Origin: Karalla daura
Taxonomy: Eukaryota; Chordata; Actinopteri; Chaetodontiformes; Leiognathidae
Direction: 5' to 3'
Length of the DNA: 64,000 bases
Assembly: GCA_029224185.1 (NCBI GenBank)
Contig: CM055190.1
Coordinates: 16,061,320-16,125,319, forward strand
This document shows, in pieces, positions 1 through 14,134 of the stretch. Made by a program: the position numbers and the translations under genes. The notes beneath the pieces are model-generated. The model searched no databases, was not told the origin of the DNA, and saw only the letters and a list, made by a program, of their open reading frames with translations. Positions within the stretch are counted from its first letter, which is position 1. The number at the start of each line of letters is the position of its first letter.

Positions 1-2085
1 TCCATCAGGCAGGAGCCCTCTCCCTGTTAATATAGTGCCCAGACACATCTTAGCACCCCAGAAGATCGTGCATGCAGGCTGACGCCCAGCTCCCGAGCTG
101 CAGCTCAGGGGACATTGTTGAATTAAATGAACCGCTACCGGCCATGTTGCTGTGTTGACGAGCATGTGACACCTCTTTGTTTTGGTCCAGTGCTGATGTG
201 CTGGACTTTATTTTTCCCTCTCAGAAGATTTTTTTTTACAGTCGAAGCAAACTGTTTGCTACATAAGACCCAGATAAACCATGACGCACCAAGATTGCCC
301 ATGTGACCTCTTGAGGAGAACTGCATGTAACATGTTAGACATGAATATGTATGTGGGCATATATGTGTATAAATATGTAATGGTAACTTAAGTCAATAGT
401 TCAGTCTTTTAATAAATCATAAGGAAACAAACTGAGAAGCCAGTCTACAGCTAATGGCTCCATCAAGGCAACGTTTACTCTGCTAATCAGAGTCTTTGAT
501 GGGTCTTTGCCATAATGTTTCTAGCAAGCAAGAAAATACCAACTCATACATCCCGGTATTTCTATTCACTTGCTGTTTGGAGCATCTATCTCAGCGTGGC
601 AGAGGAGAGGATTGCCTCAGTCTTTAGAGGGAATTATATGAAATGTAGTTTCACTGTGAATTATCTGATAAGTGCTGTTTCATTTTCAAGAGCTTGTTAG
701 AGTTCACGTTGAACTAATTTCGAGCTTGTTGAACTCCATACTCACAAAATCTGAGGGATTGCAATTGTGGGAGTTGGGTTAGTGCCCAACACTATGCATG
801 GAAATGAGAGCCCTCGAATGGCATGAGTTCTCCACCATGTTTTACTCTGTAATCTGATATACAAGCATAAACAGTTGATCGGTTAAAAAAGGGGTTAATT
901 CCCCACTAAAGTGACTGAGATTAAAATGTCTGGATGCATTGTTCTGATGAGCATTTAGAGGACTGTCATGCTTAAAAGCACTTTTTCCCAGACGTGTTGC
1001 TACTTTCCCTGACACTGCCTCAGATTCACTCCGTCTGCATTATTCATATCAGCTATTTAGCTCGTATCCAGAGTGACATCGAATGAGTGCACAGGCACAG
1101 GCAAAGACTTTAGGTTTATATATTTGTTGCATTACAAGAATCTTATTGTTGAGGGTCTTCTTGTGGTGGAAAATGTCAGTTTTTAGGGTGGGAGCTGTAA
1201 TTAGTACTTTTTGGGGTTTTTTGCACTGTAGTTGTTTGAGAATAAAATATCTTAATTTTTGGCATTTAGGATGGAGAGGGCACTTCAGATTTGAGTGGAA
1301 GCTCTGCAGGTTAAGAAAGTCAAATTTATTTTTTTTATTAACTTTGTTGAAATTTATTTTAGGAGGTACATTGCTGCTGATGGCCATGCAGTCATGCAGT
1401 TACTGCTATTAGTAGTATTACTACTACTAGGACAGGACTATACCGTGTCTCTCTTTATAAGCTTCAAGGTTTAAAACCTTGCTGCCAGTTTTTTTGAGAT
1501 GTGACAGTCACCTCTTTGAAGTTTGGTGGTGATGTCACACATCAGAAATCCATCACACTTTGCTTAAGATCTACAGCACAGGAAAGAAAAAAGGCTGTCA
1601 GTGTTTCTGAATTCATTACAGCATTACCTCATATATTCCAGTTGAAATTCTCGATGGGATTTTCTTCATTAATCAATGACATGTCTCAAAATAGCAAGAA
1701 AGGTTCTAATTTACTCAAGAGCTGATTTGAGATTTGAGCCTAGAAACGTGTCCAGCATGTTGAGTTTCTTCCGTTTATTTTTAGTTTGGTTTAAAGCTGC
1801 ATACTCATGTCTTTGCACAGTATGGTTGATATTTTATTAGTTACACCACAGTTTCATGTTCTGATTGATGAGGAGCAGCAACTCAGCTCCATGTGATGGA
1901 GGGCTCTGAGGATTCAAATGATAATCGATTAAGAAAAACAGAGAAAACCATGTACTCTGGAGAAGAGATCACATTCTCATAAATATCAGTTTGTTGATTG
2001 AAACAACTACTGTTGTAAATTGTACAAGTGGTAAACATTTGCACATTTCTACTAAATCATGATTCCGTCCAATACAGTCCCTGCT

Positions 2086-2120
2086 TAATGCAGTGATTGT
2101 ATTAGACAATCACTGCATTA
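2086..2120. repeat. perfect 15-bp inverted repeat (hairpin)
   Basis: The arm taatgcagtgattgt and its exact complement acaatcactgcatta are separated by a 5-nt loop (attag). The arms stop matching immediately outside. There is no T-run to suggest a terminator and the stem is too short for a microRNA precursor. Function unknown. Confidence 0.8.
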
Positions 2121-2992
2121 TATCACTTGAGCAATTTATTACTGCACTGGTCTCAGTGTAATAGTGTAATTAGTTTCTGGGCTCTAGTTTGTGTTGCATG
2201 ATATGATACAATGTTGCTGCCATTTTATTCTAACTACAAACTCAAATGAGCAGAGAGCTGAGCAGTTTTACTAAAAACCTTCAAGCTGTATAAAGGTGGG
2301 ATTTACTGTAGGGCGATAGCATTGTATTGCATTGATCTATACTACACAAGTGTTGCTTTGAGTGTGTCCACCTCCTCTACAGCCTTAAGCATTGCTTTTC
2401 TTTTTTTTAAACATTGTGCCAGTAGTTCAGTTCAGTTTTGAAATGAGGAAATGCAATATAACTGTAACACTTCTCCATCGCGCCAGCCAGTTTGAAGCTT
2501 AGTGTAATTTACTAGCCTGCTTTCTCACAGCTTGATTACCCTATTTATTGCCAGAAAGTCGAAATAAGCCTCATTCCTGGTGAATTCAGCTGATTTTCGA
2601 CCAAATACTGCAGGTTGGGATATCCTGCAGAGCCTGTTTTCCTTTTTTCTCCAACACCTGTGATATATGAAACCATCACAGGTCCTGCAGTGTAAAAGTC
2701 TAGACGTCAATATGCATCTATCTTATTTGGTTTTTGTTTTGTTGCTTCTTTTTCCCATACTTCCCCCGGACAATTTGTACTGTACGCAGGGATTTAGGAG
2801 CTCAGAGGGAGCGGGGAGTTTCTGGGGTGAAAATCAGCAAGGCGGCGCTCAGTGAAGGGACACAGAATGTGTAGCACTGCTTGTGTTGTGTATTATGATA
2901 TTCATCATATGGCAGCTTGCCATTCAGCATGCTGCGGTAATCCAAACAGCCCTCTGCGATAAGGAGATGGTGCCGCAGATGATTGTGGCCCT

Positions 2993-3015
2993 GAGGAGAG
3001 GAGAGGAGAGGAGAG
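2993..3015 (+). repeat. GAGGA pentanucleotide tandem
   Basis: About 4.6 head-to-tail units of GAGGA; a purine tract. Confidence 0.85.
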
Positions 3016-3389
3016 CTGCTGAACCGTGGCCCAGCGCAGCCGCCTCTACCAGCGGAGGAGAGGGCCACGGGCTGCTCCGAGATGAGCACCCTTCACAGCC
3101 ATCAGAGAAATAGATGACTCTTTACTCGGAGTGGAAATCAAGGGATCCATGCCCTGTGATTGCAGCAATTCGCCACAAAACACTTGACCACAATCTTCTC
3201 TGTGATTAATGCCACACAGAATGAGCAGCGTTTTCCACAAAGTCTCAATTCAGTTTCTCTCAGCGATGCACTGAAAACACATGGTACGCTCTTGATATAA
3301 TTATCTTTATTAATAAGCACAACATACTTTAGTCAAAGCGTAAAATAGATTTGGGTGGCGTGCTTTGCATCCTCCTTTCTTGTCTCTGT

Positions 3390-3545
3390 GTGGGCTTACA
3401 ATCCCAAATTGTGCATGTTTCAGCAAGTGGATGCTCTAAATTACCTCTAAATTGTGAGAGTGAATGGTTGTGCACTCTGCGATGGACTGGCAATTTACTG
3501 TAACCAGGGTGCATCTCTTGCCTTTGCCTATGAATCAAACAACAC
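3390..3545 (+). repeat. decayed copy of a teleost interspersed repeat (family A)
   Basis: The segment reads through family landmarks: a degraded catgtttcag block, ctctaaattacctctaaatt, gtgagagtgaatggttg, then tgcgatggactggcaattta and ccagggtgcatctc. In less decayed teleost copies the last part reads as a 'gatggactggcgacctgtcc' block. I recognise this as a widespread fish repeat but do not assign a database name. It is truncated at both ends. Confidence 0.65.
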
Positions 3546-6500
3546 TGCCTGGTGCAAAGTGGCCATGAAAGTGAATGAATGTAAAATAAATCTTTTAGAA
3601 AAAATTGGCTTTGGCAAAATTCATAGATGGACAGCCTGAAGAAACACTGTTAAGAGTGAAACCATCACTCCATTTATTTTTACTGTCAGTAGAAGCCGGG
3701 GCTGTATGAGCCACATTTCACCAGTCAGGAAGGTTTAGTGAAAGTCAGCTGTGAGCCAGGGCTGAATGCTCCTATTTTAGACAGCAACCACATCATAATT
3801 TTCTCCCAGCGAAACGAAATCACCCAAAGTGTGAATAGGTGACCCCTGCAGAATGCAGAGGAAGCAATGGGATGTGCAAAACTTGCCGACACAACACATT
3901 ATATGGTCCTTCAGTCTTGGCACAGTGGCAAACAAGGGATTTGATAGGGCGCAGTAGAGCAGGGGCTTGAGTGGCAGAATGCTCCTAAAGCCCCAGCTAG
4001 TTCTAATGAGGCAGCTTGATGTAGCAACCAGGTCCACTGGGCGCAGGGAGGACCAGATGTCACTCGCACACTCAGTCATTCCTTCCAGCACAGCCTGCAT
4101 TCACCGCTCTGCCCATCTGCTGCTATAAAGTCAGTCAATATTTAGCCACTGGGAAAAAGGACAGACACGCTATGCACCTGGATCATTACTGGGCCTCTAG
4201 TAAATTGGAAATAAGTTTTTTCTCTCATAGCCTAACTAAGATCAAGTCAACAACGTTTCTCTTTGCCCATACTAACCCCTCAGTCTTGACCTCTGCATGC
4301 TTCAGAAACTTCTTTTCAGCCCCCATAACAATGTATACTAATGAGGAGAAAATATTACACATTTTGGTGCTAGATCACATCCTGGAACAGTTGAATAAGC
4401 CTCACAGCTCATGCTGCATGACTCAGCTGTGAATCATGGGTCGGCGAGGCGCTGCTGAGCAAAACTGACATGCAATATGCCAATTCTCGCCTGAAGACGA
4501 GACATTAATGAATCGCTAAAAGGGAAGAAAATAAGAGTCATTCTCCAGAAAAATGGTAAAATGCCCATCTGAGTTTGTGTCGTGGGGACTCTGTGTTACA
4601 GGTGTCTGTTGACTGACAGCTAAGAGCTAAGTGTCAGTTAATTAAGTTTAGTCTGGAGTATAAACTGTTAATGAGGCTCTTCCTTTTCTTTTCTTTATAT
4701 TATCTCTCTTTTCCATATTTCCCTTATGATAATCTGGGCAGGAGTACAAGCAGTTTTTTATTTTATCCACAGTCTGAAAACATGCGTCTTTGTCCTGATA
4801 GCAGATTCTAAATTGTCCCCGTTGTCTGTAAATTGATGAATGTAAATCATTAGATACTTTAAAGGGGACCTAGAATGGCTGAATGAAATATTTATCGTCG
4901 TACTCTGCTGTTAAGAGACAAGCTATGGACCTGGGTTTCATTCACAAAAGTGACAGATGTCTCAGATCCTATTAGGTCATTTCAGATCTTATCATTATAC
5001 ATTAAGGAGGAACCACGGCAATACATTTTTTAGTCTTGCAGACCCAATACAATCTTGAAGTCGTCCTGTTCATGGACTAATCACTTCTGAGAAATCTACA
5101 TTTCATCTGTATGGACTTTCTTCAGAATTGTGTTGGAGTCTCCAATCCCAGCATGCAGTTAAGTAGCTACCTTGTCTTATTATCGCCAGTTTACTTTTAG
5201 AGCATTAAGAGCAACAGGATCTAACATCAAAACACCCAGCTGTGACGATTCATGATTGATCTGTGCTGAACATGTATCACATGTGTTGTGCTGTAGACGT
5301 CTCGTGGGCCAGCCAGGATAACTGCCAGCTCATTCTCAGAGGAGCAAACGTGGTGTTGAACATGATGAAATACCAGTAAAACTGCTGTACACTATTACTG
5401 TGCTTGTATAGCACAGTGATTAAAAACACAGGGCAGATGTATTGAACACTTTCTTTCTATTTGTTTCTGAAAAAACGGAGGAAAATCTACAGTTTTTTAG
5501 ATGAATTCTGTGTGTAGGCGTGTGCAAGTTGGTGCATGGGTGTCACGCGCCCCCGCCTGCATTTGCTATCAAATGTCTTTAAGGAGAGACAGCCTGTGAA
5601 AAGCACAGACAACACATCTCATATTAGTTCTTCTCCCAGCATGACGTGCGCCGCACTGAGCTTCTCCTGTGGGCCGGATTTATATTCAGATTCACAGAAC
5701 AGCACGCTTTGTTGCAGCAACTTACACGAGGAACTTGAAAGGATGCGTTTGTGTCAGATTTCTGCCGCAGCTTCCAGGCAAAGCGATCCGAGAGTTATTT
5801 CCCCACCAATACTCAAGTTGTGAATCGGATCTCGGTGTTACTCTGTGTGACTCTTAGTGGAACATACAGTATTTACATTTCAACAAGCTGCTGCCATGCA
5901 GTATCCACTATGCTTGTCCTTATTATGAAAATGAAGGTTAATCAGCAGCCATTGCCTCAAACTTTCCTTTAAAGAGATATGCGCTTGAATATTCAACAGC
6001 CCTCTGCGAAGCCATCAGTAAAAGGAAAAAAAAGTGGAACAAATGGTTATCTCGTATTACTTCACAGACTTAAAGAAAAGTTGAAAAACCCTTAGATTAC
6101 TTTTGAGAATCAAACTGCTGCACTTAAGCGCCAACTATTACCAATACGTCCAGTTAGAATTATGAAACCGTGAAACAGCCGCTTCTAAAAGATCCCGATA
6201 GGCTCAATAATGGTCTCAAACTAAAAGGAAATGCTGCAGCTTTTGCCTTATGGATAGTTTTAATGAACAAGGCAAGAGTCCAGTAGCCTTGCTCTTTGCA
6301 GTTCACACCAATCATGAGCATATTATATAAAGAATCCAATTCCACACAAGCCGGCACTTGAAAACCGCCAGTACCATAAGGAATGAGGAGCAGCAAGTAT
6401 ACACCCTAAAACAGAGTTTTAGTCAAATGAACATATGTCTACTTATAGCTTCAGGTTTCTTGTACTCTGAATTCGCTGTGCACTGTGTACGCGTGTGTTC

Positions 6501-9500
6501 TCACATCAGGGCATGTTATCCATTAGCTCTCTGCCACTTTTTCATGTCATTAGATACACATCTAATGGGGCTGTTGTAAGGCCAATGTGCCTTAAGGGCC
6601 AAACTGCCCTTTTCAGTTTGTTCCTCTGTAATTACATTAACATCAGACATATCAGACATAAAACATAAAGTGATATCCCGCTGGAAGTCTCCAAAGAACC
6701 AGGGCACAGCTTCCGCAGCTTAGCTGATCCGTCATGAAAGGCAAGAAAGGAAACCCCCCACACACACACACGATAAAATTGTGTGCAGATTACTGCAAAT
6801 TTTTCTTTTGACAGGGAAGGAAAGTCAAGAGGGACAAATGGAGGAGGCAGACACAAGGCTTTAGCAGGATTAAGATTTTCAAAGGTCAATAGGATCAGTA
6901 AAATTAGATGGTTATTTTGAGTATTAGGAGAGAAAAAGAAAACTTCATCATAAGATCTTTGTACCAAACGGCTCCAATTGTTGTATGGGAGTATTTTGGT
7001 GCACCTTTGGCTGTCATTATTTTTCAGTAGCACTCGGTAGTCAATAGTTTCAGGGTAAATTTAGACCCATGAGTGGAGTGCTGGGTTGTCTGTCTGCTCT
7101 GTCAGTTCTTGCGCCCTTCAATCCACAGCATACAAAGTGAGTGCACCTCTCCCTGCAAACACTGGATGCTAAGGAAATACAATTTCATAATGTCCTCTGA
7201 TTCCCTTGCCCATGGTCCATTCTCATTTAGGTTTCATATTCCCATTCAGGGAGTTCTGAAGCTTGAAGGCAGGTGTGTAGTCTGCACACAGCATCATGAT
7301 AACTGTTGGAAGCATTTTGGCAAAATTTCTCCAAGACAAGGTTTATGTAAGTGCATCAGATGGAATTGAGATAGCATCTAATCCAACAGCTTCATCATCC
7401 TTCAAAATGGTTTCCACCGAGTGCGTGCTTTTGATACACTCTTCTAAAAACTTTTCTAGTATTCTTAATTCTTCAGGTGATGTAAAATAAAGAGAAATCT
7501 GCTTCAGTCTGTTTTTAAAGTGAAACATGAACCATCAGGAAGCATTTGTCTTCCCTCTTATTCTGTCTTCCATCTTCATCTGGCCCCTTAACCTAAACAG
7601 CCTCGGAGCAATACCCCCCATAAACGCTGCGTGACCTTTGTGTGATGCTCATGCTGAGCCGCCATCGGCGCCCATAATATCTTGTTAGAATACAATAACC
7701 AAGTGGAATCCAGCTTCTAAAGCTGTACCAGAGGGGTTTACTCTGCAGCAAAAGCAGAAAAGTAAGGCTCTGCACTGGTTTTTCAGAGGTGCAATCAGCA
7801 TATGTCTAACCACAGCATATTTGTTTTCCTTATTTTATAATTACTAAAGCTGACTTCAGCAGTGCCAAGCAGAAGAACAGGCGAGCCTTTACAACATATG
7901 GTGTTTGTGAGCACTTCTCAGGTAAACACTTTGAGAATTTATATGCTCTCAGTACAAAAGTTGAAATCAAAGTTTACTTATTTCTCTTCCGTTAGCTGTT
8001 GGCGGGTGGCAGGTCACCTGCCTCCACACATTCTTGAACCCAGCAGCCAGGCAGCCTCCCACCAACAAACGCCTCAGCTTGCACTGCGTGCACTGGGAGC
8101 AGCATTAATTCAGTAAAGAAGATAAAAGATACCTGCGAAGAGAGGAGGGGGAGAAGAAAAGCTGTGGGTTTGAAGCAGATGGTCTGTGTGTCAGTGTGAC
8201 TGCAGCTGGAAGCTTATAGCGGTGGAGAAAAAAAAACTCTGAGAAGAAGAAGAGAGAAGAGAAGAGAAGCACACCAACATCAGTCAAACAGGATTTTCAC
8301 TGCAGCAACTCACATGGCCATTACACCCACTGATTACCTTTTAGAAACCTTCAAACACTTCAACACTTCAAATTCTTCAACTAATGAGACAATATGTGCT
8401 TCCTCACGACACTCTGACAGAGGTGAATGCGAAGGCCTTGTGTTGATTACTGCAGCATAAATTGTTAGAAATCTAAAAGCACTGTATCTGAATCTGTAGG
8501 TTTACCCTTTTGCTGCTCTTACGGCTCATACACTTCACACAGATGACTACCCATTAGGATATGGCATTAGACCCATAGAGGGCAATGAAAAGAAGAAAAC
8601 ACTCCTCCTCTGTGTTAACAGAGGGTTGAGAGGTCTGGGATATAGATGATATACTTGCTATTCATATCAAGGTAAAATGAATGAAGGAAACATGATGAAA
8701 CCTCTGTATTTCATTGTAAAAACACGTTTGTTTTTACATATGGAGAGGAGAAGGAGATCATCTCAATCTCTGCTTCAAATGTTCCAGGAGCTCCCACTAG
8801 TAACCATGGGAGCTGCACTACAGCTCTTTTTAACAAACTCACAAGGAGGGGAAAAATATTTGAGGCTCAAATCAAAGGGTCTGCAAAAGCCGGCAAATAG
8901 AGAAAGTTGGGGTCAAACGAACACAGGTGTTTTTGGCGCCATGAGAGACAAAAAATAAAAGCAGTGCCTCAAACCTGCTGAAGCCTAAGCAATAGGTTTA
9001 GGTACAGGAAGTGGGTTTTGTGTGCTGCTGTTAAGATAACATCTTGGACGACCAGAGCATCTGACCAAGTGTCTAATGTCACTGCTGATAGGGTTGCACA
9101 GGAGTTAGTTTAAGTCCCACTGCACTTCTCACGGTCGGGTACCTTACTGTATGGGATGCTCTGAGAATGAGAACCGGTCGGTGAAGTCATATTTCTTCCT
9201 GGTCTTTGATATATGCAGCGCAGCCAGGCCTATTACTCCTGGACACAAAGGACCTCTGAGTGTTCTCTGCTTTTCACCAGCTCAGCACTTCACACCTATG
9301 TGGAAAATTAGGATTCTGTATGATATCTTCAAGGTCAGGCTCTTGATACCTTACCCCCTGGCCCTTGATTGGATGTTTTAAATTTTGTCACGCCTGGCCT
9401 CCAGTCGGCTATCGGCTCACCCTTGAGAGTATCGCTCCAGGGGAGAGCTCCCTGAGCCGCTACAGGCAATTGGTACCAGGCAGTAGAGGGAGGGAGAATA

Positions 9501-10530
9501 TGCTTTAAGTGAAGAATAAATCAATCTGAAAGAGAGACTTTAAATCAGGAAAGATGACACTGCTGGCCAATTTTGCCCAGCTGTACCCATGCGGTGTTAG
9601 TCTAAGGTCAACTTCATTGCTGAGCACAGGAACAGACATTGTCTTGGCACAGGTGTGTTTTTTTTTTTTTTACTCCCTGTAATTTCCAAAGATCGATAGC
9701 AGCAGTCAGTGACCCACAAAGCATGGATGTTGGGTCGCAGTCTATTTATAGCAGCTGGTTCCCTCACACTGCTGTGTTTTCGCTGGAGAGCTGAACCTTA
9801 AGTTGTATCACAAGTTCAGGCTTGTTAGAGAAATAGGTGTCAAAGTAAAGGCCTCACTGATAAGATGGTGGTGTGAGATTTGGCATTGGTGGTGTTGATG
9901 GCGGTGGCACGAGTGTAAAACTTGACTAGCGAAGTGAGAAAATGAGGTCAGCGGTGCTTCCACTTTCGACGCATCCAAGAGTTTGTTTATGAGCCGCAGC
10001 TGTGAGTTAATGCAAAGTGAATAGGGGTTTCACAGAGTGCGCCGCAAAATCCCAAAATGTAATATTAAACTCACATGGTGCGGAAGAGCAAGTAATCAAT
10101 TACAAGCAAAATAAATTGGATGGCAGGCGAGGAAGGGATGGACAGCTGATGACATATTTATCAAGGCACAATCACCACAGAGGAATTTTCCAGCTCTGCG
10201 CTCACTGAGTGACAGATGGAGAACGCTGCCTCTTTAACAGCTTCCCTGGGAGACAGGTTTTAAGGAAATGGGACCGTGCAGTACATTTCAGCTATTTGGG
10301 AAGGAGGCTTGTGTTTCAAAGGCTTGGAGGCATGCAATAAAGAATTCATCTTTTACCTGAAATAATAAAATGGAAGAGGGTGAATTATGCATCTAATCCC
10401 AGAGCTTGCATTTCTAACAAAGTCTGAATTGGAGATTGGAAAATAAAGCTGATCAATTTGAGACAATGAGCTCGGTCGCAGAGATGGCGCACACCTTTTG
10501 TCATATTAATTAGTACAGAAGCCACCAACA

Positions 10531-10572
10531 GACACACACACACACACACACACAGAGACACAGACACACACA
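10531..10572 (+). repeat. CA microsatellite, interrupted
   Basis: A CA run with short GA interruptions. Confidence 0.9.
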
Positions 10573-12538
10573 TTCAGAGTCATATCCACGTTAAAAGAAT
10601 TCGCCCTACAGCTGAGTCCACTGTGTGGTACGGAGTGATCTGTTTCCACAGTGACCCATTGGTGCCTCAGACTTCACTCCTGCTCTAACATGCGATTGCC
10701 AGACACGGCACGGTCGGTTGAGACATGTTTGTTTTTCTGGCCCACTCTGCATGCTCAAAATGAATCACACAAATGTTTATTTAAAAAGATTAATTGCTTG
10801 TACAGTGTATTATTCATCAGGTTTTCGAGGGCATCCTGGCTTATAATATAGCTTGTCGTTTTCTCCAAACGTCTGAAGCACAGCTAAATCGTCGTGAATA
10901 ATTCAGTGGCTGGTAAATAAAATAGGAGAAGGAGCTGGCGTTTCCCTGCATGGAGAAGACTGAAAGGACTCTCTGGTCTCCAGGTGAGGAGCGTGCTTCT
11001 CTTTCAGAGGCAGGGATGCAAGGGAGAAATGCATATAATTTAAGCTTGGAAACACCGGGCCGTGGTCCAACACAGGAAGCTACTGTAGGAGACGGAGGGG
11101 GGAGGGCGGCGCAGAGGACGAGCAGTTGGCAGCCCATAGTTGAGCCCGGAGTGGGAAACAAACAGTACCAGTGAACAGAAGGCAGGACCTCGGAGGAGGG
11201 GAAGGCTCAGAGGGTTGGACAGTGCAGCTTCAGAGCAAATAAAACCTGCATTGGTGCAGTGAAACCCCATAGTTTGGAGAAATATCCTCTGATATGATCT
11301 CAAATTTGGTTTTGTTGTTATTTAGAATATATTTATCCCTATTTTTTGTTCACCTCTGGTACATTTTTAATGTCCATGGCTTGCGCTGAGAGGAATCATG
11401 GTCAATGGGGATCCAATCCAAAGTTTTAACCCATCATTAAAATGTATCACTTTGGCAAATTTTCCATCCCCAGCCCAATGCATCAGTTCTAAAAATATGT
11501 GTCATCAGTACAATCTAATAGATTCAGTGGGAGGTAGAGAAAAACAAGCCCATGCCTCCTGCACCTTTTAGAAGGTGCACAGTTCATAGCACAAAGAGGG
11601 TCGGGCATTTGAGCAAAACAGTATTTACAACATATCCACTCGGTGTGAATGTCTCAGGTGGTCCACTCCACTGCTGCATCTGGGTTTCATACCGTGGTGC
11701 TTTCTCAGTATAAAAATAATTTGTACAAGACACTGAAATGAAGGAGCACATGCGCAGAAAAATACCAGCACACCCTGAGGGAGGCTCGGTGAAGTGTCTG
11801 TGTGTTTAGGCTACTACTTTCTATGCCAGCGCTAAATAAATTTTTAATCAATCTGAAAATTTCTGTCCCTGAGTACACTCTCCGAATCAAGCATCTTGCT
11901 GGAATTTCTTGAGTTAATTTTTAAGTGTTCAAAGATCAAAGTGATTTAAATTGGCATGGAGTCAGGGGAGAGAGTTTATCAAAGAATTCATCTGTTTTCC
12001 CATCACAGTTTGGGTAAATTTACACACCAGGCAGGGTTTATTTTGCTGGGACCTGAGGGTTTCTATATACACCAGCTGGATTACATCCTCTCTGCAGGGT
12101 TTCCTGTGAAAATATAGATTGCATAATATAAATGGCTTGCGGTGTAAGGGCATTGATAAAACTTTAGACAAGTGGACGCTGATATAATAATAGAGAAGGT
12201 AATGAAAGGTAATGGAAGCTCACCGAGCCATCATGGTGCATTTCTTATGCACAGCATGATAAAATATGACTGCTATGTCATGGTCCACCTTGTCGTGACA
12301 GGTCTATAAGGAAATTGAGGAAGTGGAGCGGACTGCTTCCCATAGCGGATAATTGCCACCAGACCAGTGTTTCATTTCCCTGGAAGCTGCTTCTGCACAC
12401 ACTATATTTAAGACAAGTAATACTATATGTGTCATTGTGTTACTGTCCAAACCATTATGAATGAGGATGTGTTTTTGGACCTGCTGAATTTCTTTTGCTG
12501 GGAAAAGACTGATGGTATTCAGCAAAGTCAAAGCGTTT

Positions 12539-12569
12539 TTTGTTTGTTTGTTTGTTTGTTTGTTTGTTT
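12539..12569 (+). repeat. TTTG tetranucleotide microsatellite
   Basis: Nearly eight uninterrupted TTTG units. Confidence 0.95.
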
Positions 12570-13278
12570 CTTTTTTGAGTTCATGTTAAACCTGACACAG
12601 CAGTTAATATTGGACCTGCATTCAGCACGTGAATATGAGGAGAGTAACAAGTATAAAAGGTCAGAGCAAACAAAGTGAAATTTAAACCTCCATTGCCAAT
12701 ATCTTATGTATAATTTACGCTGATTTACTTTGAACACTAAATCCATACTTCTAATGATAACAAATTTGAATAGACTACATTTTCATTTTCCCATTTGGCC
12801 AACCGTGTTCTTCTAAACTTGATAAAATGAGAGATATATGCTTTTTTCTTATGAACTGTGCATCTTAATGTGACTAATGACATCTTTTTTGTTTCTTTAG
12901 ATAAATTTGTCAAAGACAGGCATAAGAACAAGACATGGGATATAAATTTAGATTTGAGGCCATTTGTCCCCTTTAGACCTGTAAAGACTTCAAGCCAGGC
13001 GTTCTGTTGTGTTTAACCAACTGGTAGCACCAACAGTCCCAAGTGTGTTTGTGTTTCGCCTTATGTTTAGTTACAGTTGCCATCAACCTTCCCATGTCAA
13101 AACAGAACAGACAGATATTGATTAAGTTTAGCTGTTGTCTTACCAATGAGGCCAGCTCTGTCACTGCACTTTAAGGAGGTGGCAGCCAGAAGCTTCCTGT
13201 CAACATCTGCCTCAGTGTTAAACAGTTATGAAATCTAGACCACAATAAAGATTTCCTTGTAATTTTTAGCACTGTATA

Positions 13279-13298
13279 ATATATATATATATATATAT
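13279..13298 (+). repeat. AT microsatellite
   Basis: About ten AT units in AT-rich DNA. Confidence 0.9.
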
Positions 13299-14134
13299 TT
13301 TATGACCATAGACATATTGTGTCATTAGTTTTCTGTTTGATCTGTCTTTGATAAGGTCTTTCTCCTCTCTTTTAAATTCTGAGTTTTACATTTAAGTTGA
13401 AAAGAAACCTCCATTTGGCCTCGCTGTCCCACAGCTATTGTCACTTTCCTCTTGGATCAGCCTTTGAGCTCTAGTCGATGTTGAGCTTCAAGGTCTACTG
13501 TTTCTCTTTGCAAAGCATGATAGGTAAAAAGCACTCACCTATTAGTATGCTGTATTTTGCATGCACGTGTAGCACTTTGAGTAAAATACCTTATTTTTCA
13601 GGATCTTAAGGACAGAAACAGTGTTATTAAGGCTGCAAGCACACCAGACTCCATGAGCCTTGCATTATTCACACTATTTGACAATGGAAAAACACACACA
13701 TATAGTTCAGCACAATCCAATGCATGTGTCTCTATGAGAAGATGCAAGAAGCTGCTCTGCTCATATCAAGCATCTCTGACACACAGCATTTCTCCCCAGG
13801 CGGCTCAGACAGTGTGCAGAACACGTGCTGCCATTGGAAATAGTTTTAAAAAGATGTGTTTGGTGTGAATGCAGCTGAAAACATGTTCCACTTTATTTCC
13901 TTCTATCCATTGCAGACCCAGGAGCACTGCCAGTATTTCTATGGAGTATATTCCGGCATGATTTGATGTTCGCTCATACCTTATCATTTCCTGCCTGCAC
14001 TGAGAGCAGTCCTTGTAATCTATTGTTCAGGAGTCTCAGAGCCATCCCTATACTGTATATTCCTAGATACTGGGAATATTGTTTCATAACACCAACTCAG
14101 AATGCTGTTATCAAACCAATATTTCCCTCTCAGC

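Larger units (their letters stand above)
1..3389. other. non-coding stretch, no gene seen
   Basis: AT-rich single-copy-looking DNA. Apart from the hairpin at 2086 and the GAGGA tract at 2993, I recognise nothing. Open frames of 61-112 codons overlap on both strands and match no family. Confidence 0.6.
3546..14134. other. non-coding stretch, no gene seen
   Basis: Contains a short CA run near 6761, a T-run near 9660, and the CA, TTTG and AT microsatellites listed separately. The longest frame (133 codons, minus, 6632-7033) has no recognisable domain. No splice-flanked conserved coding segment was found. Confidence 0.6.

Noticed and set aside
6632..7033. 133-codon minus-strand open frame
   Set aside because: No domain, no splice context, no codon bias different from surrounding non-coding DNA.
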